From the NCBI GenBank assembly GCA_965214205.1, contig OZ243941.1, positions 2,108,001-2,172,000 on the forward strand: a stretch of 64,000 nt of DNA, in the 5' to 3' direction. This document shows positions 1 to 8,050 of the stretch, in pieces (the first letter of the stretch is position 1; each line of letters begins with the position of its first letter). The position numbers were made by a program, and so were the translations under genes. The DNA comes from G963663315 sp965214205 (lineage in GTDB: Bacteria; Pseudomonadota; Gammaproteobacteria; Arenicellales; Poriferihabitantaceae). The notes beneath the pieces are model-generated. The model did no database searches. It saw only the letters and a list, made by a program, of their open reading frames with translations, and was not told where the DNA came from.

Positions 1-977
1 ACACGCTGGAGAAAACGGGGGATGGAACCGGGCCGTATAAATTATTGAGGAATGATCCTGAGGGCATCACCCTGCTGGTCGCCAACCAGGAATACTGGCA
101 GGGGCCTCCTCGAGTCGAACGCATCGAGGTGGTCGCCATTCCTGATCAGGTCGCGCAGATTCAGGCCATGCTATCCGGGCAGATCGACTATCTGCCTTCG
201 ATCAACCGAAGACAGTTGAAGCTGTTCGAGAACAATCCTGATTTCATCGTGCAGACCGTCCGCACCGGGCATTGGCCCGGAATGGTCATGCGAACCGATC
301 AACCGCCATTCGATGATGTCCGGATACGCAAGGCGATGCGTCTGGTGATTGACCGGCCCGACATGATCCGGCTGGCGCTCGGTGATGGCGGCGGGGAACC
401 TGCCTGTGATACTCCGGTCTGGCCCGGTGACCCGTATTATGCGAACATGGGCTGCCAGCGGGATATTCCAACCGCGAAGGCATTGCTGGAAGAAGCTGGC
501 TACCGCGACGGGATTGACGTGGATTTATATACCTCGTCGGTCGATAAACTGTTTATTTCGATGGCCGAGGTCTACCAGAGCCAGGCCGCCGAAGCCGGTA
601 TACGGGTGCATATCCATCAGGTTCCGGCGGATGGCTACTGGACCGATACCTGGATGCGGGAATCATTCGTATCGACTCGCTGGAACCAGCGTCCGGCAGA
701 CCAGATTCTGAATGAGGCATTTCGCTCAGGCGCCAGCTGGAATGAGACTTACTGGAATAACCCGGAATTTGATCACAGCCTGGATATGGCCCGTAAGGAA
801 ACCGACCCGGTCAAACGCCGGTCAATGTATGCCAAAACCCAGCAAATACTATTCGACGAGGGCGGCGCGATCATTCCGTTCTACCTGAATATAAATCGGG
901 TATTCAGCGCCCGCATTTCCAGCCTCCCTTCTGAAAAAACGCTGTTTGTCGAGTGGCGCCGGATCGCCACGGAATAG
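1..977 (+). CDS. Peptide/opine ABC transporter substrate-binding protein (family 5), C-terminal part
   Basis: The 5' part lies outside the window; the reading frame is open from base 3. It would capture oligopeptides or similar solutes in the periplasm and deliver them to the permeases encoded directly downstream. The first visible residues include GTGPYKL, the motif found in family 5 solute-binding proteins (DppA/OppA). A later stretch with VRKAMRL-like character (IRKAMRLVIDRPDMI) fits the second lobe of this fold. The stop is at 975-977 and the permease begins 12 bases later, so it is the first visible gene of a transporter operon. The exact substrate cannot be read from sequence; peptides, opines and nickel chelates are all possible. 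Family call is firm, substrate is not. Confidence 0.88.
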   Translation, partial: TLEKTGDGTGPYKLLRNDPEGITLLVANQEYWQGPPRVERIEVVAIPDQVAQIQAMLSGQIDYLPSINRRQLKLFENNPDFIVQTVRTGHWPGMVMRTDQPPFDDVRIRKAMRLVIDRPDMIRLALGDGGGEPACDTPVWPGDPYYANMGCQRDIPTAKALLEEAGYRDGIDVDLYTSSVDKLFISMAEVYQSQAAEAGIRVHIHQVPADGYWTDTWMRESFVSTRWNQRPADQILNEAFRSGASWNETYWNNPEFDHSLDMARKETDPVKRRSMYAKTQQILFDEGGAIIPFYLNINRVFSARISSLPSEKTLFVEWRRIATE

Positions 978-989
978 AGGAAGTTCATT

Positions 990-1955
990 TTGTTGAAAAT
1001 TCTCCTGCGACGACTGGTGATGGCGGTATTGACGCTGATATTTGTCGCCATTGTGGTATTCGGCGTGACCGAAGCGCTGCCGGGCGATGCCTGTACCGCT
1101 TATCTCGGCAAGCTCGCCCAGGGTGAACGATTATCCAACTGCCAGTCTGAACTCGGGCTTGACCAGTCTGCTGTCAAACGCTTTTTGGACTGGTCCGGCC
1201 AGGCTATTCAAGGTGACTTCGGAGATTCGCTGAAACGCAAACGACCGATCAGTGAGATCATTGCTCCGCGATTCCGCAATACGGTCATATTGGGGACATC
1301 CGCTGCCCTGATCGGTATCCCACTGGCAATCCTGCTGGGAGTGATTGCCGGGATTTACCGGGAGCGCTTTCCAGACCATATTGTGTCCGGCATCGCGTTG
1401 CTGGCAATGACCATCCCGGAATTCGTCATTGCCACCGTATTGATCTTTATTTTCGCCATCAACCTGCAATGGTTTCCCGCCGTAACCATACTACCGACCG
1501 AGGCTTCGGTCGCCCGGATACTACCCAATATCATATTGCCGATGATTACTCTGGCTTTTGTCATGACTGCACATATCCTGCGTATCACCAGAGCGAGTGT
1601 GATCGATACCCTGTCCAGTGAATTCGTGAAAATGGCAACCCTGAAAGGGGTGCCGTTCAGGCGTATTGTGTTTCGTCACATGTTGCCGAGCGCTTTGCCG
1701 CCAACTATCAACATCGTCGCCCTGACCATGGCCTGGCTGCTCAGCGGAGTGGTCGTGATCGAGAAGGTTTTCAACTATCCGGGGTTGGGCACGCTGATCA
1801 TCCAGAGTATTTTCGACCGCGACCTGCCGCTGGTTCAGGCTATCGCGCTGATGTTCGCGGTCATGTATCTGGTGGTCAATCTGATCGCGGATTTTCTGGT
1901 TATTTTATTGAATCCGCGGCTTCGGACTCAGGTTTCTGATGACCGTCCTGCGTGA
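990..1955 (+). CDS. ABC transporter permease, DppB/OppB family
   Basis: Inner-membrane permease of the peptide-type ABC importer, 321 aa, close to the usual 310-340 aa of DppB proteins. The start is a TTG at 990 (a second TTG follows at once), preceded by a purine-rich GAGGAAG ribosome-binding site at about 977-983. The N-terminal membrane helix (about residues 8-30) is followed by a periplasmic segment with the typical GLD element, then further helices. The cytoplasmic EAA-type coupling loop is visible at about residues 213-232 (MATLKGVPFRRIVFRHMLPS). It overlaps the next permease by 17 bases, consistent with translational coupling. Confidence 0.92.
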   Translation: MLKILLRRLVMAVLTLIFVAIVVFGVTEALPGDACTAYLGKLAQGERLSNCQSELGLDQSAVKRFLDWSGQAIQGDFGDSLKRKRPISEIIAPRFRNTVILGTSAALIGIPLAILLGVIAGIYRERFPDHIVSGIALLAMTIPEFVIATVLIFIFAINLQWFPAVTILPTEASVARILPNIILPMITLAFVMTAHILRITRASVIDTLSSEFVKMATLKGVPFRRIVFRHMLPSALPPTINIVALTMAWLLSGVVVIEKVFNYPGLGTLIIQSIFDRDLPLVQAIALMFAVMYLVVNLIADFLVILLNPRLRTQVSDDRPA

Positions 1956-2775
1956 AATCATGGCAAGGCCAGTCGGCGCAATCGGCCTGTTCCTGGTTGT
2001 GTTTCACCTGCTGCTGGCAGTGGTTGCCTCTTTCATCACCCCGTATGATGTTGCCCTGCAGAACGCCGACCGCATCCTGCAGGCGCCGTCGTGGGCGCAC
2101 CCGATGGGCACAGACAGCCTGGGCCGGGATGTCTTCAGCAGAACCATCAGCGGCGGCAGGGTTTCAATTATCATCACTCTGGTCTCCGCCATTATTGCAG
2201 CGCTGTGGGGTGGGATCGCCGGTGTCTCGCTCGGCCTGGTGGGCGGGCGTATCGACGAATTGTGCATGCGCCTGGTCGATGCCTTTCTCGCCATCCCCGG
2301 ACTGCTGTTCCTGTTGTTGATTGTCAGTTTTACCGGCGGTGGAGTCTATGCCCTGATTCCGACCCTGTCCTTCTTCAACGGTATTTCTGTTATTCGCATT
2401 GGCCGCGGCGCCGCACAGGGTATCGCCGTCAAGGACTATATTACCGCCGCCCGCGTACGCGGACATGGTTCGCGGTACATTGTCTTTCAGGAGATGATGC
2501 CGAACCTGCAGGATATCCTGCTGGTGGAATGGGCGATGCGCTGGTCGTGGATGATGCTGGCGTTCAGTTCCCTGAGTTTCCTCGGCTTCGGCGCCACGCC
2601 GCCAACACCGGATTGGGGATTGATGATTTCTGATTCCAGGGAATTTCTGACCGTGGCTCCCTGGGCCGGTGTCTGGCCGGCGATCTTCCTGTCTACGCTG
2701 ATTATCGGTATCAACCTGTTTGCGGACGCGCTGGGCAAGGCATTACAGGTTGATCGGGCGCAGGGGGTGGTCTGA
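1939..2775 (+). CDS. ABC transporter permease, DppC/OppC family
   Basis: Second inner-membrane permease of the importer, 278 aa, normal for DppC. It carries the family features in order: an N-terminal helix, the HPMGTDSLGRDVFSR element near residues 53-68, and an EAA coupling loop around residues 170-190 (AARVRGHGSRYIVFQEMMPN). The ATG start lies inside the end of the preceding permease gene. Its stop at 2773-2775 is directly followed by the ATG of the ATPase gene without a single spare base. It should pair with the DppB-like protein to form the channel. Confidence 0.92.
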   Translation: MTVLREIMARPVGAIGLFLVVFHLLLAVVASFITPYDVALQNADRILQAPSWAHPMGTDSLGRDVFSRTISGGRVSIIITLVSAIIAALWGGIAGVSLGLVGGRIDELCMRLVDAFLAIPGLLFLLLIVSFTGGGVYALIPTLSFFNGISVIRIGRGAAQGIAVKDYITAARVRGHGSRYIVFQEMMPNLQDILLVEWAMRWSWMMLAFSSLSFLGFGATPPTPDWGLMISDSREFLTVAPWAGVWPAIFLSTLIIGINLFADALGKALQVDRAQGVV

Positions 2776-4797
2776 ATGAATCAACTGATTCGGCTGGATA
2801 ATCTGTCTGTCGGGGTCCGGGCCGCGGGCGGGCGCCCGATCCCGGTTCTGCGGGGGATTACACTGGAGGTTCGGCCAAACGAAATCCTGGGCCTGGTCGG
2901 GGAGTCCGGTTCCGGGAAAAGTACGGTCGCCCTGTCCATGATGGGCTATCTGGAGCAGGGGCTGGAATTGCTGGGTGGCGCCACTATTTTTGACAACATC
3001 CCGATGTTTGATATTACCCGTACTGAGCTCGAGGCGATCAGGGGCGGGGAAATCTGCCTGGTTCCGCAAAACGCCGGACAATCCCTGACTCCCACCCTGA
3101 CGATTGGCCAGCAGATAGAAGAATCTCTGATGCTGCATACCGACCTGGCGCCCGCAGACCACGAGGCGGAGGTAATCAAGCTGCTGACGAAAGTCCGACT
3201 GCCCTCCCCCGAACAGATCCGGGAGCGTCATCCGCATGAGTTGTCCGGCGGTCAGCAACAACGCTGCGCCATTGCCATGGCGCTGGCTGGTCGTCCTCGT
3301 GTCTTGTTGCTGGACGAGCCGACCACCGGCCTGGATGTCACCACTCAGGCGCATATTCTCGAACTGCTCAGAGAACTATGCCACAGCCAGCAAGTAGCTA
3401 TGGTGTTTGTAAGCCATGATCTGGGAGCGATTGCCCGGATCAGCGACCGGGTTGCGGTACTGTATTCCGGAGAACTGGTGGAACTCGGAACCAGTCGCGA
3501 AATTCTCAAACAGCCGAGTCACCCCTATACCCGTGGATTGTTGTCCTCGATCCCGAAAATTGACGGCGCCCGGATTCCACAAGCCCTGCCCGGCTACCCG
3601 CCGAAACTGTCGGCCACCCGAAGCGCGTGCGCCTTTGCGCCCAGATGCGCCCATCGACAGGAGATATGCCTCAATGAATCGCCGCCGTTGACCGCAACGG
3701 CGAATAGCCGACTGGCGCGTTGTCACTTCGATTGCGGGAGCTTCCCGCACAGCAGCCTTCAGGAAGAAACCGGGGCAATAACGGCAGGCGACAAGAACCA
3801 GCCCCTGCTGGAACTGCGTGACCTGGCGATATCCTACGACCGTCCGCGGCTGTTCAGCCGTCTTATGAAACAGTCCGACCGACAGCGGACGCTAACCGTG
3901 GACAATGTGAACCTGGCCCTGCACAGGGGAGAAACCATTGCCGTGGTCGGGGAATCCGGCAGCGGGAAATCAACCATACTACGCGCCATCGTGGGTCTGA
4001 TCCCGCCCTGCAATGGAAGCATGCGGATAGCAGGCGGGGAATCTCTGGACAGCGCCACAGATGCCCGGTCGTTACAGTGCAGGAAAGATATACAGATGAT
4101 TTTCCAGAACCCGGATTCATCGCTCAATCCGAGGAAAACCGTTGCACAAATCCTGTCCGCTCCTCTGCAACTCTACTTTGACATGGACCAGACTACCGCC
4201 CTCGACCGGGCATCCGACCTGCTTGAGAGTGTCCGCCTGACCAGAGACTATCTGGGGCGCACCCCGGATCAACTGTCCGGGGGAGAAAAACAACGGGTAG
4301 GTATTGCTCGCGCCTTTGCCGCAGAACCCATACTGGCGCTCTGTGACGAGGTCACTTCAGCGCTGGATGTCTCGGTTCAGGCCGCAGTGCTTGAGCTGTT
4401 ATCGAAACTGCAACAGGAAAATAACGTCGCCTATCTGTTCGTCTCGCATGATCTGGCCACAGTACGCGCGGTCGCTGATCGTGTGCTGGTACTGTATCAG
4501 GGACGGATTTGTGAAATCGGCCCGGTCGAAGCGGTTTACCAACCCGCTTATCATCCTTATACCGAGGCGTTGATGGAGGCCGCCCTCGAACCGGACCCGG
4601 ACGCGCAATCCCATGTCGAGATCAGTGAACTTGTCGAAACCGCCCCACCCGACACGGGATGCCCATTCCAACTCAGATGCCCGCGCAAGGTCGGAAAGAT
4701 CTGTGATGAAACCACCCCGCCAGCCCAAACCGTCAACGGCCACACCATATTCTGCCACATTGACCGCAACCAGTTATCCGCGCTGCAATCTGTTTGA
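2776..4797 (+). CDS. Fused dual ABC ATPase of the peptide transporter (DppD-DppF type)
   Basis: 673 aa protein with two complete nucleotide-binding domains, so both ATPases of the importer are in one chain. Domain 1 (about residues 1-330) has Walker A GESGSGKST, signature LSGGQQQR and Walker B VLLLDEPTTGLD. Domain 2 (about 340-673) has Walker A GESGSGKST, signature LSGGEKQR and LALCDEVTSALD, where Cys-Asp-Glu-Val replaces the more usual hydrophobic-Asp-Glu-Pro. Each half ends in the Cys-containing oligopeptide-transporter C-terminal extension (CAFAPRC, CPFQLRCPRK). It closes the operon; 41 bases separate it from the convergent reductase gene. Fused forms are known in this family. Confidence 0.93.
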   Translation: MNQLIRLDNLSVGVRAAGGRPIPVLRGITLEVRPNEILGLVGESGSGKSTVALSMMGYLEQGLELLGGATIFDNIPMFDITRTELEAIRGGEICLVPQNAGQSLTPTLTIGQQIEESLMLHTDLAPADHEAEVIKLLTKVRLPSPEQIRERHPHELSGGQQQRCAIAMALAGRPRVLLLDEPTTGLDVTTQAHILELLRELCHSQQVAMVFVSHDLGAIARISDRVAVLYSGELVELGTSREILKQPSHPYTRGLLSSIPKIDGARIPQALPGYPPKLSATRSACAFAPRCAHRQEICLNESPPLTATANSRLARCHFDCGSFPHSSLQEETGAITAGDKNQPLLELRDLAISYDRPRLFSRLMKQSDRQRTLTVDNVNLALHRGETIAVVGESGSGKSTILRAIVGLIPPCNGSMRIAGGESLDSATDARSLQCRKDIQMIFQNPDSSLNPRKTVAQILSAPLQLYFDMDQTTALDRASDLLESVRLTRDYLGRTPDQLSGGEKQRVGIARAFAAEPILALCDEVTSALDVSVQAAVLELLSKLQQENNVAYLFVSHDLATVRAVADRVLVLYQGRICEIGPVEAVYQPAYHPYTEALMEAALEPDPDAQSHVEISELVETAPPDTGCPFQLRCPRKVGKICDETTPPAQTVNGHTIFCHIDRNQLSALQSV

Positions 4798-4838
4798 TTG
4801 ATCGGAGCGATACCGATGGAGGATATGGGTTTGGGAGC

Positions 4839-5612
4839 TTACTTCTCCACGAAAGCCCGTTCCACCACATATTCCCTGTAGTCGTTGCGGCGGGTTTCCT
4901 GGAAACCCATGTTGTCGAGGATGCCGGATAAACTTTTCAGCATACCTGGGCCACCACATAACATGAACCGATCATCGTCGACGTTCAGGGCCGGCATATT
5001 GATGTCCTTCATCAGCTTCCCGCTTTCAAGCAATGTCGAGAGACGCCCGAAATTCTTGTATTTTTCCCGCGTGACGGCAGGATAGTAGATCAGCTTGTCC
5101 TTGACACTATCGCCGAAATATTCATTATCCCTGAGTTCATGCTCAATCAGCCGTTGATAGGTCAGTTCGTTTGTATAACGGCAACCGTGCACCAGAATGA
5201 CCTTCTCAAAATTGTCATAGACATCCGGGCTCTTGATGATCGAAAGGTAGGGCGCCAGACCCGTACCGGTGCCCAACAGGTAAAGGTGCTTGCCCGGACG
5301 CAAACGATCCCACAGCAAAGTACCGGTGGGTTTTTTGCTGACCAGCAGCTTGTCCCCTACCTTCACGTGCTGTAGTCTGGAGGTCAACGGCCCATCCTGT
5401 ACCTTGATGCTGTAAAACTCCAGATAATCCTCGTAGTTCGAGCTGGCCATGCTGTAGGCGCGCATCAGAGGCTTGCCATCGACCTCCATCCCCATCATCG
5501 CAAACTCCCCGTTGCGGAAACGCAAACCGGGGGAACGGGTGGTTTTTATCGTGAATAGCTTGTCCGACCAGTGGTGGACTTCAATCACCGTTTCTGAGTG
5601 GGATTCCGCCAT
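4839..5612 (-). CDS. fpr: Ferredoxin/flavodoxin-NADP(+) reductase
   Basis: 257 aa cytoplasmic flavoenzyme that moves electrons between NADP(H) and ferredoxin or flavodoxin. Visible motifs are the FAD-binding RAYSMAS (about residues 51-57), the NADP-binding GTGTGLAPYLS (about 114-124), the CGGPGM segment, and a C-terminal AFVEK ending typical of bacterial subclass I Fpr. It lies 25 bases downstream of argB on the same strand and may be cotranscribed with it. It is a possible electron donor for the Rieske oxygenase at 18.6-19.7 kb, which has no reductase beside it, but that link is inference. Confidence 0.93.
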   Translation of the reverse strand: MAESHSETVIEVHHWSDKLFTIKTTRSPGLRFRNGEFAMMGMEVDGKPLMRAYSMASSNYEDYLEFYSIKVQDGPLTSRLQHVKVGDKLLVSKKPTGTLLWDRLRPGKHLYLLGTGTGLAPYLSIIKSPDVYDNFEKVILVHGCRYTNELTYQRLIEHELRDNEYFGDSVKDKLIYYPAVTREKYKNFGRLSTLLESGKLMKDINMPALNVDDDRFMLCGGPGMLKSLSGILDNMGFQETRRNDYREYVVERAFVEK

Positions 5613-5637
5613 GATATTTCATCTTTGTCTTGTGTCT

Positions 5638-6531
5638 CTACGCTACAATCTGTGTGCCGACACCCGAATCAGTAAACAATTCAAGCAACAGCGCATGCCG
5701 GACACGTCCATCGAGAACCAGCGATGAAGATACGCCGTTTTGTATCGCGTCCACAGCACACTCAAGTTTCGGTATCATACCGTCTGTAATAGTACCATCA
5801 TCACGCAATTTCTGAATCTGATCAAGTTTCAATTCCCGGATCAGGTCTCCATTTCCATCCAGAACCCCCGGAGTATTGGTCAACAACATCAGTTTTTCCG
5901 CAGCCAGGGTGATCGCCAGCCGACCAGCGACCGTATCCGAATTGATATTGTAAGTTTGACCATCCCCGCCTACCCCGATCGGGGCGACCACAGGAATGAA
6001 GGCGCGGGATTCCAGTAACTGGACGATTTGCGGCTCGATATGTTCGACTTCCCCGACATGACCATAGTCAATAATCTCAGACCTCTCCAGCACCGGATCA
6101 TCCTGACTGACCACCATTTTACGGGCGCGAATCAGATTGCCGTCCTTGCCGGTCAATCCGACCGCCTTGCCGCCAAGGGAATTGATCAGGTTGACGATTT
6201 CCTTGTTGACCAGTCCGCCCAATACCATCTCGACAATATCCATGGTTTCACTGTCGGTAACCCGCAGGCCGCCAATAAAGGTGGATTCCTTGCCGACCTT
6301 CCTGAGCAACTCACTGATCTGGGGGCCGCCGCCGTGCACAATCACCGGATTCATCCCGACCAGCTTCATCAGGATGACATCCCGCGCAAAACCATGCTTT
6401 AACTCCTGATCGACCATGGCGTTGCCACCATACTTTATGACAATCGTTTTACCCTGATAACGCCGGATATAAGGCAGGGCTTCAATCAGAATCCTGGCTA
6501 TGGATTGATCAGGCGGGTCAGTCAGAGTCAT
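5638..6531 (-). CDS. argB: Acetylglutamate kinase
   Basis: Phosphorylates N-acetylglutamate in the second step of arginine synthesis; 297 aa, standard for ArgB. Seen in sequence: the N-terminal VIKYGGNAM phosphate-binding segment (about residues 26-34), HGGGPQIS (about 65-72), and the C-terminal IPKLECAVDAIQNG segment typical of the family. An M20 deacylase that could be ArgE is 5.3 kb away, but no other arg gene is in the window. A minus-strand promoter should lie in the 300-base intergenic region that also serves metK. Confidence 0.96.
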   Translation of the reverse strand: MTLTDPPDQSIARILIEALPYIRRYQGKTIVIKYGGNAMVDQELKHGFARDVILMKLVGMNPVIVHGGGPQISELLRKVGKESTFIGGLRVTDSETMDIVEMVLGGLVNKEIVNLINSLGGKAVGLTGKDGNLIRARKMVVSQDDPVLERSEIIDYGHVGEVEHIEPQIVQLLESRAFIPVVAPIGVGGDGQTYNINSDTVAGRLAITLAAEKLMLLTNTPGVLDGNGDLIRELKLDQIQKLRDDGTITDGMIPKLECAVDAIQNGVSSSLVLDGRVRHALLLELFTDSGVGTQIVA

Positions 6532-6597
6532 CAGATCGGCGTTTTCATCAGGTTGACAGGAGGCGATATTCTACCGCAATACGATGCAGGGTTGGGA

Positions 6598-6658
6598 ATC
6601 ATTCCCCCCTTGAGGGGGAATCCAATCGTGCGAAGCGGATTGGATGGGGGGACACACA
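6598..6658 (+). repeat. Interspersed structured repeat, copy 1
   Basis: This stretch is nearly identical to 16933-16990 in the same orientation; the differences are a 1-base and a 2-base length change and a few substitutions in the loop. It contains the arms ATCCAATC and GATTGGAT enclosing a short loop, flanked by runs CCCCCC (6603-6608) and GGGGGG (6645-6650) that can also pair. A smaller hairpin, CCCC(C)-TTGA-GGGGG, is an alternative fold. It is intergenic. It looks like a small REP/MITE-like palindromic element; family unknown. Confidence 0.75.
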
Positions 6659-6720
6659 CGTCATCCTTTGCATCAAAACTATTTTGTTCTCTCAGGCTGT
6701 TTATGTGCTCCTGGAAGCGC

Positions 6721-6752
6721 TACAATCGAAACATATAAAGATTTCTTTATAT
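6721..6752 (+). promoter_or_regulatory. Candidate metK promoter and operator palindrome
   Basis: A perfect inverted repeat, ATATAAAGA-TT-TCTTTATAT, occupies 6733-6752, about 80 bases before the metK start. A TACAAT hexamer at 6721-6726 would place transcription start near the first base of the palindrome, with a weak TGTTTA at 6698-6703 as -35 at 17-base spacing. A repressor bound there would block metK initiation. From memory, the shape resembles operators of SahR, the ArsR-family SAH-responsive regulator of methionine-cycle genes; that assignment is inference. Confidence 0.5.
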
Positions 6753-6831
6753 TCCGGTCATTTATTTTTTCGCGTCTGTCGTTTCATACACCGTACTGAA
6801 CCGGCAACGCATTGAGTGAGGTCATGAAATA

Positions 6832-8001
6832 ATGTCAAAGTCTTATTTGTTTACATCGGAATCGGTGTCGGAGGGTCATCCGGACAAGGTCGCGGATCAG
6901 GTCTCGGATTCGGTACTGGACGCGCTGCTGACCGAGGACCCGAAATCCAGGGTCGCGTGCGAAACCATGGTTACGACGGGCATGGCGATCGTCGCCGGGG
7001 AAATTACAACCAGCGCTGTGGTGGACTTCCAGGAAGTGGTACGCAGAACGATTGGCGAAATCGGCTACAACTCGTCCGACATGGGGTTCGATCATAAAAG
7101 TTGCGCCGTGCTGGTTTCGATTGACAAGCAATCCGCCGACATCGCCCAGGGGGTCAATGAAGGTGAAGGGGTTGATCTGGATCAGGGCGCCGGTGACCAG
7201 GGCCTGATGTTCGGCTATGCCTGTAATGAAACCGATGTCCTGATGCCCTTTCCGATTACTTATGCCCATCGTCTGGTAGCCCGACAGTCAGAAGTCCGAA
7301 ATTCGGGGAAACTGCCCTGGCTGAGGCCTGACGCGAAATCCCAGGTCACTGTAAAATATGAAGGCGACACTCCGGTTTCAATCGACACCGTGGTACTGTC
7401 CACCCAGCATGGCCCGGATATTGATCATGCCGAATTGTCTGAAGCGGTGATCGAAGAAATCATCAAGCCGGTATTGCCGGCGAATATGCTGGATGCCAGT
7501 ACCCGTTTTCTGGTCAACCCGACTGGCCGATTCGAGATTGGCGGGCCGGTCGCTGACTGCGGCCTGACCGGACGGAAAATCATTGTAGATACGTATGGCG
7601 GCTCCGCGCACCATGGCGGCGGCGCATTTTCCGGCAAGGACCCCTCGAAAGTGGATCGTTCGGCGGCTTATGCTACGCGCTATGTGGCGAAAAATATCGT
7701 GGCCGCCGGCCTGGCTGACAAATGCGAGGTTCAGGTGGCTTATGCGATCGGGGTCGCCAAACCGGTATCGATCATGGTCGAAACCTTCGGCACCGGGAAA
7801 ATTGAAGACGACAGAATCGAAGCGCTGGTCCACCGGCATTTCGATCTGCGGCCAAAAGCCATTGTCCAGAGTCTGGGCCTGTTGAGTCCGATCTACCGCA
7901 ATACCGCGGCGTATGGTCACTTCGGCCGCTCGGAACCCGAATTTTCATGGGAAAGAACCGACAAGGCAGACGCGTTGAAGGCGGATGCCGGAATCCGGTA
8001 G
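6832..8001 (+). CDS. metK: S-adenosylmethionine synthase
   Basis: Makes S-adenosylmethionine from methionine and ATP; 389 aa, as expected (E. coli 384). Seen: the N-terminal FTSESVSEGHPDKVADQ motif, the GAGDQGLMFGYA hexapeptide region, and the GGGAFSGKDPSKVDRSAAY signature near residue 260. The ATG at 6832 is confirmed by the family N-terminus; the GAGG at 6818-6821 is 10 bases upstream. It is followed by ahcY after 49 bases, so SAM synthesis and SAH removal are one transcription unit. Likely regulated through the palindrome at 6733-6752. Confidence 0.98.
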   Translation: MSKSYLFTSESVSEGHPDKVADQVSDSVLDALLTEDPKSRVACETMVTTGMAIVAGEITTSAVVDFQEVVRRTIGEIGYNSSDMGFDHKSCAVLVSIDKQSADIAQGVNEGEGVDLDQGAGDQGLMFGYACNETDVLMPFPITYAHRLVARQSEVRNSGKLPWLRPDAKSQVTVKYEGDTPVSIDTVVLSTQHGPDIDHAELSEAVIEEIIKPVLPANMLDASTRFLVNPTGRFEIGGPVADCGLTGRKIIVDTYGGSAHHGGGAFSGKDPSKVDRSAAYATRYVAKNIVAAGLADKCEVQVAYAIGVAKPVSIMVETFGTGKIEDDRIEALVHRHFDLRPKAIVQSLGLLSPIYRNTAAYGHFGRSEPEFSWERTDKADALKADAGIR

Positions 8002-8023
8002 CCGAAATTCAGTATCACATTCC

Positions 8024-8049
8024 AAAGAGAATCCATAAAGAGAATCCAT
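8024..8049 (+). repeat. Perfect 13-base tandem repeat in the metK-ahcY spacer
   Basis: The unit AAAGAGAATCCAT occurs twice back to back immediately before the ahcY ATG (8051). Each unit contains an AAGAGA purine stretch that could act as a weak ribosome-binding site, so the duplication may tune ahcY translation. It may equally be a recent slippage duplication. Confidence 0.8.
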
Positions 8050-8050
8050 T

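Larger units (their letters stand above)
6532..6831. other. Divergent intergenic region argB/metK
   Basis: This 300-base gap separates the divergent argB and metK genes. It holds no convincing ORF. It contains one copy of the 58-61 base structured repeat (6598-6658), a 20-base perfect palindrome (6733-6752) with a TACAAT -10-like box just upstream (6721-6726), and a two-codon ORF abutting the metK start (6824-6832). I looked for SAM and SAH riboswitch cores and did not recognise any. Confidence 0.6.
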
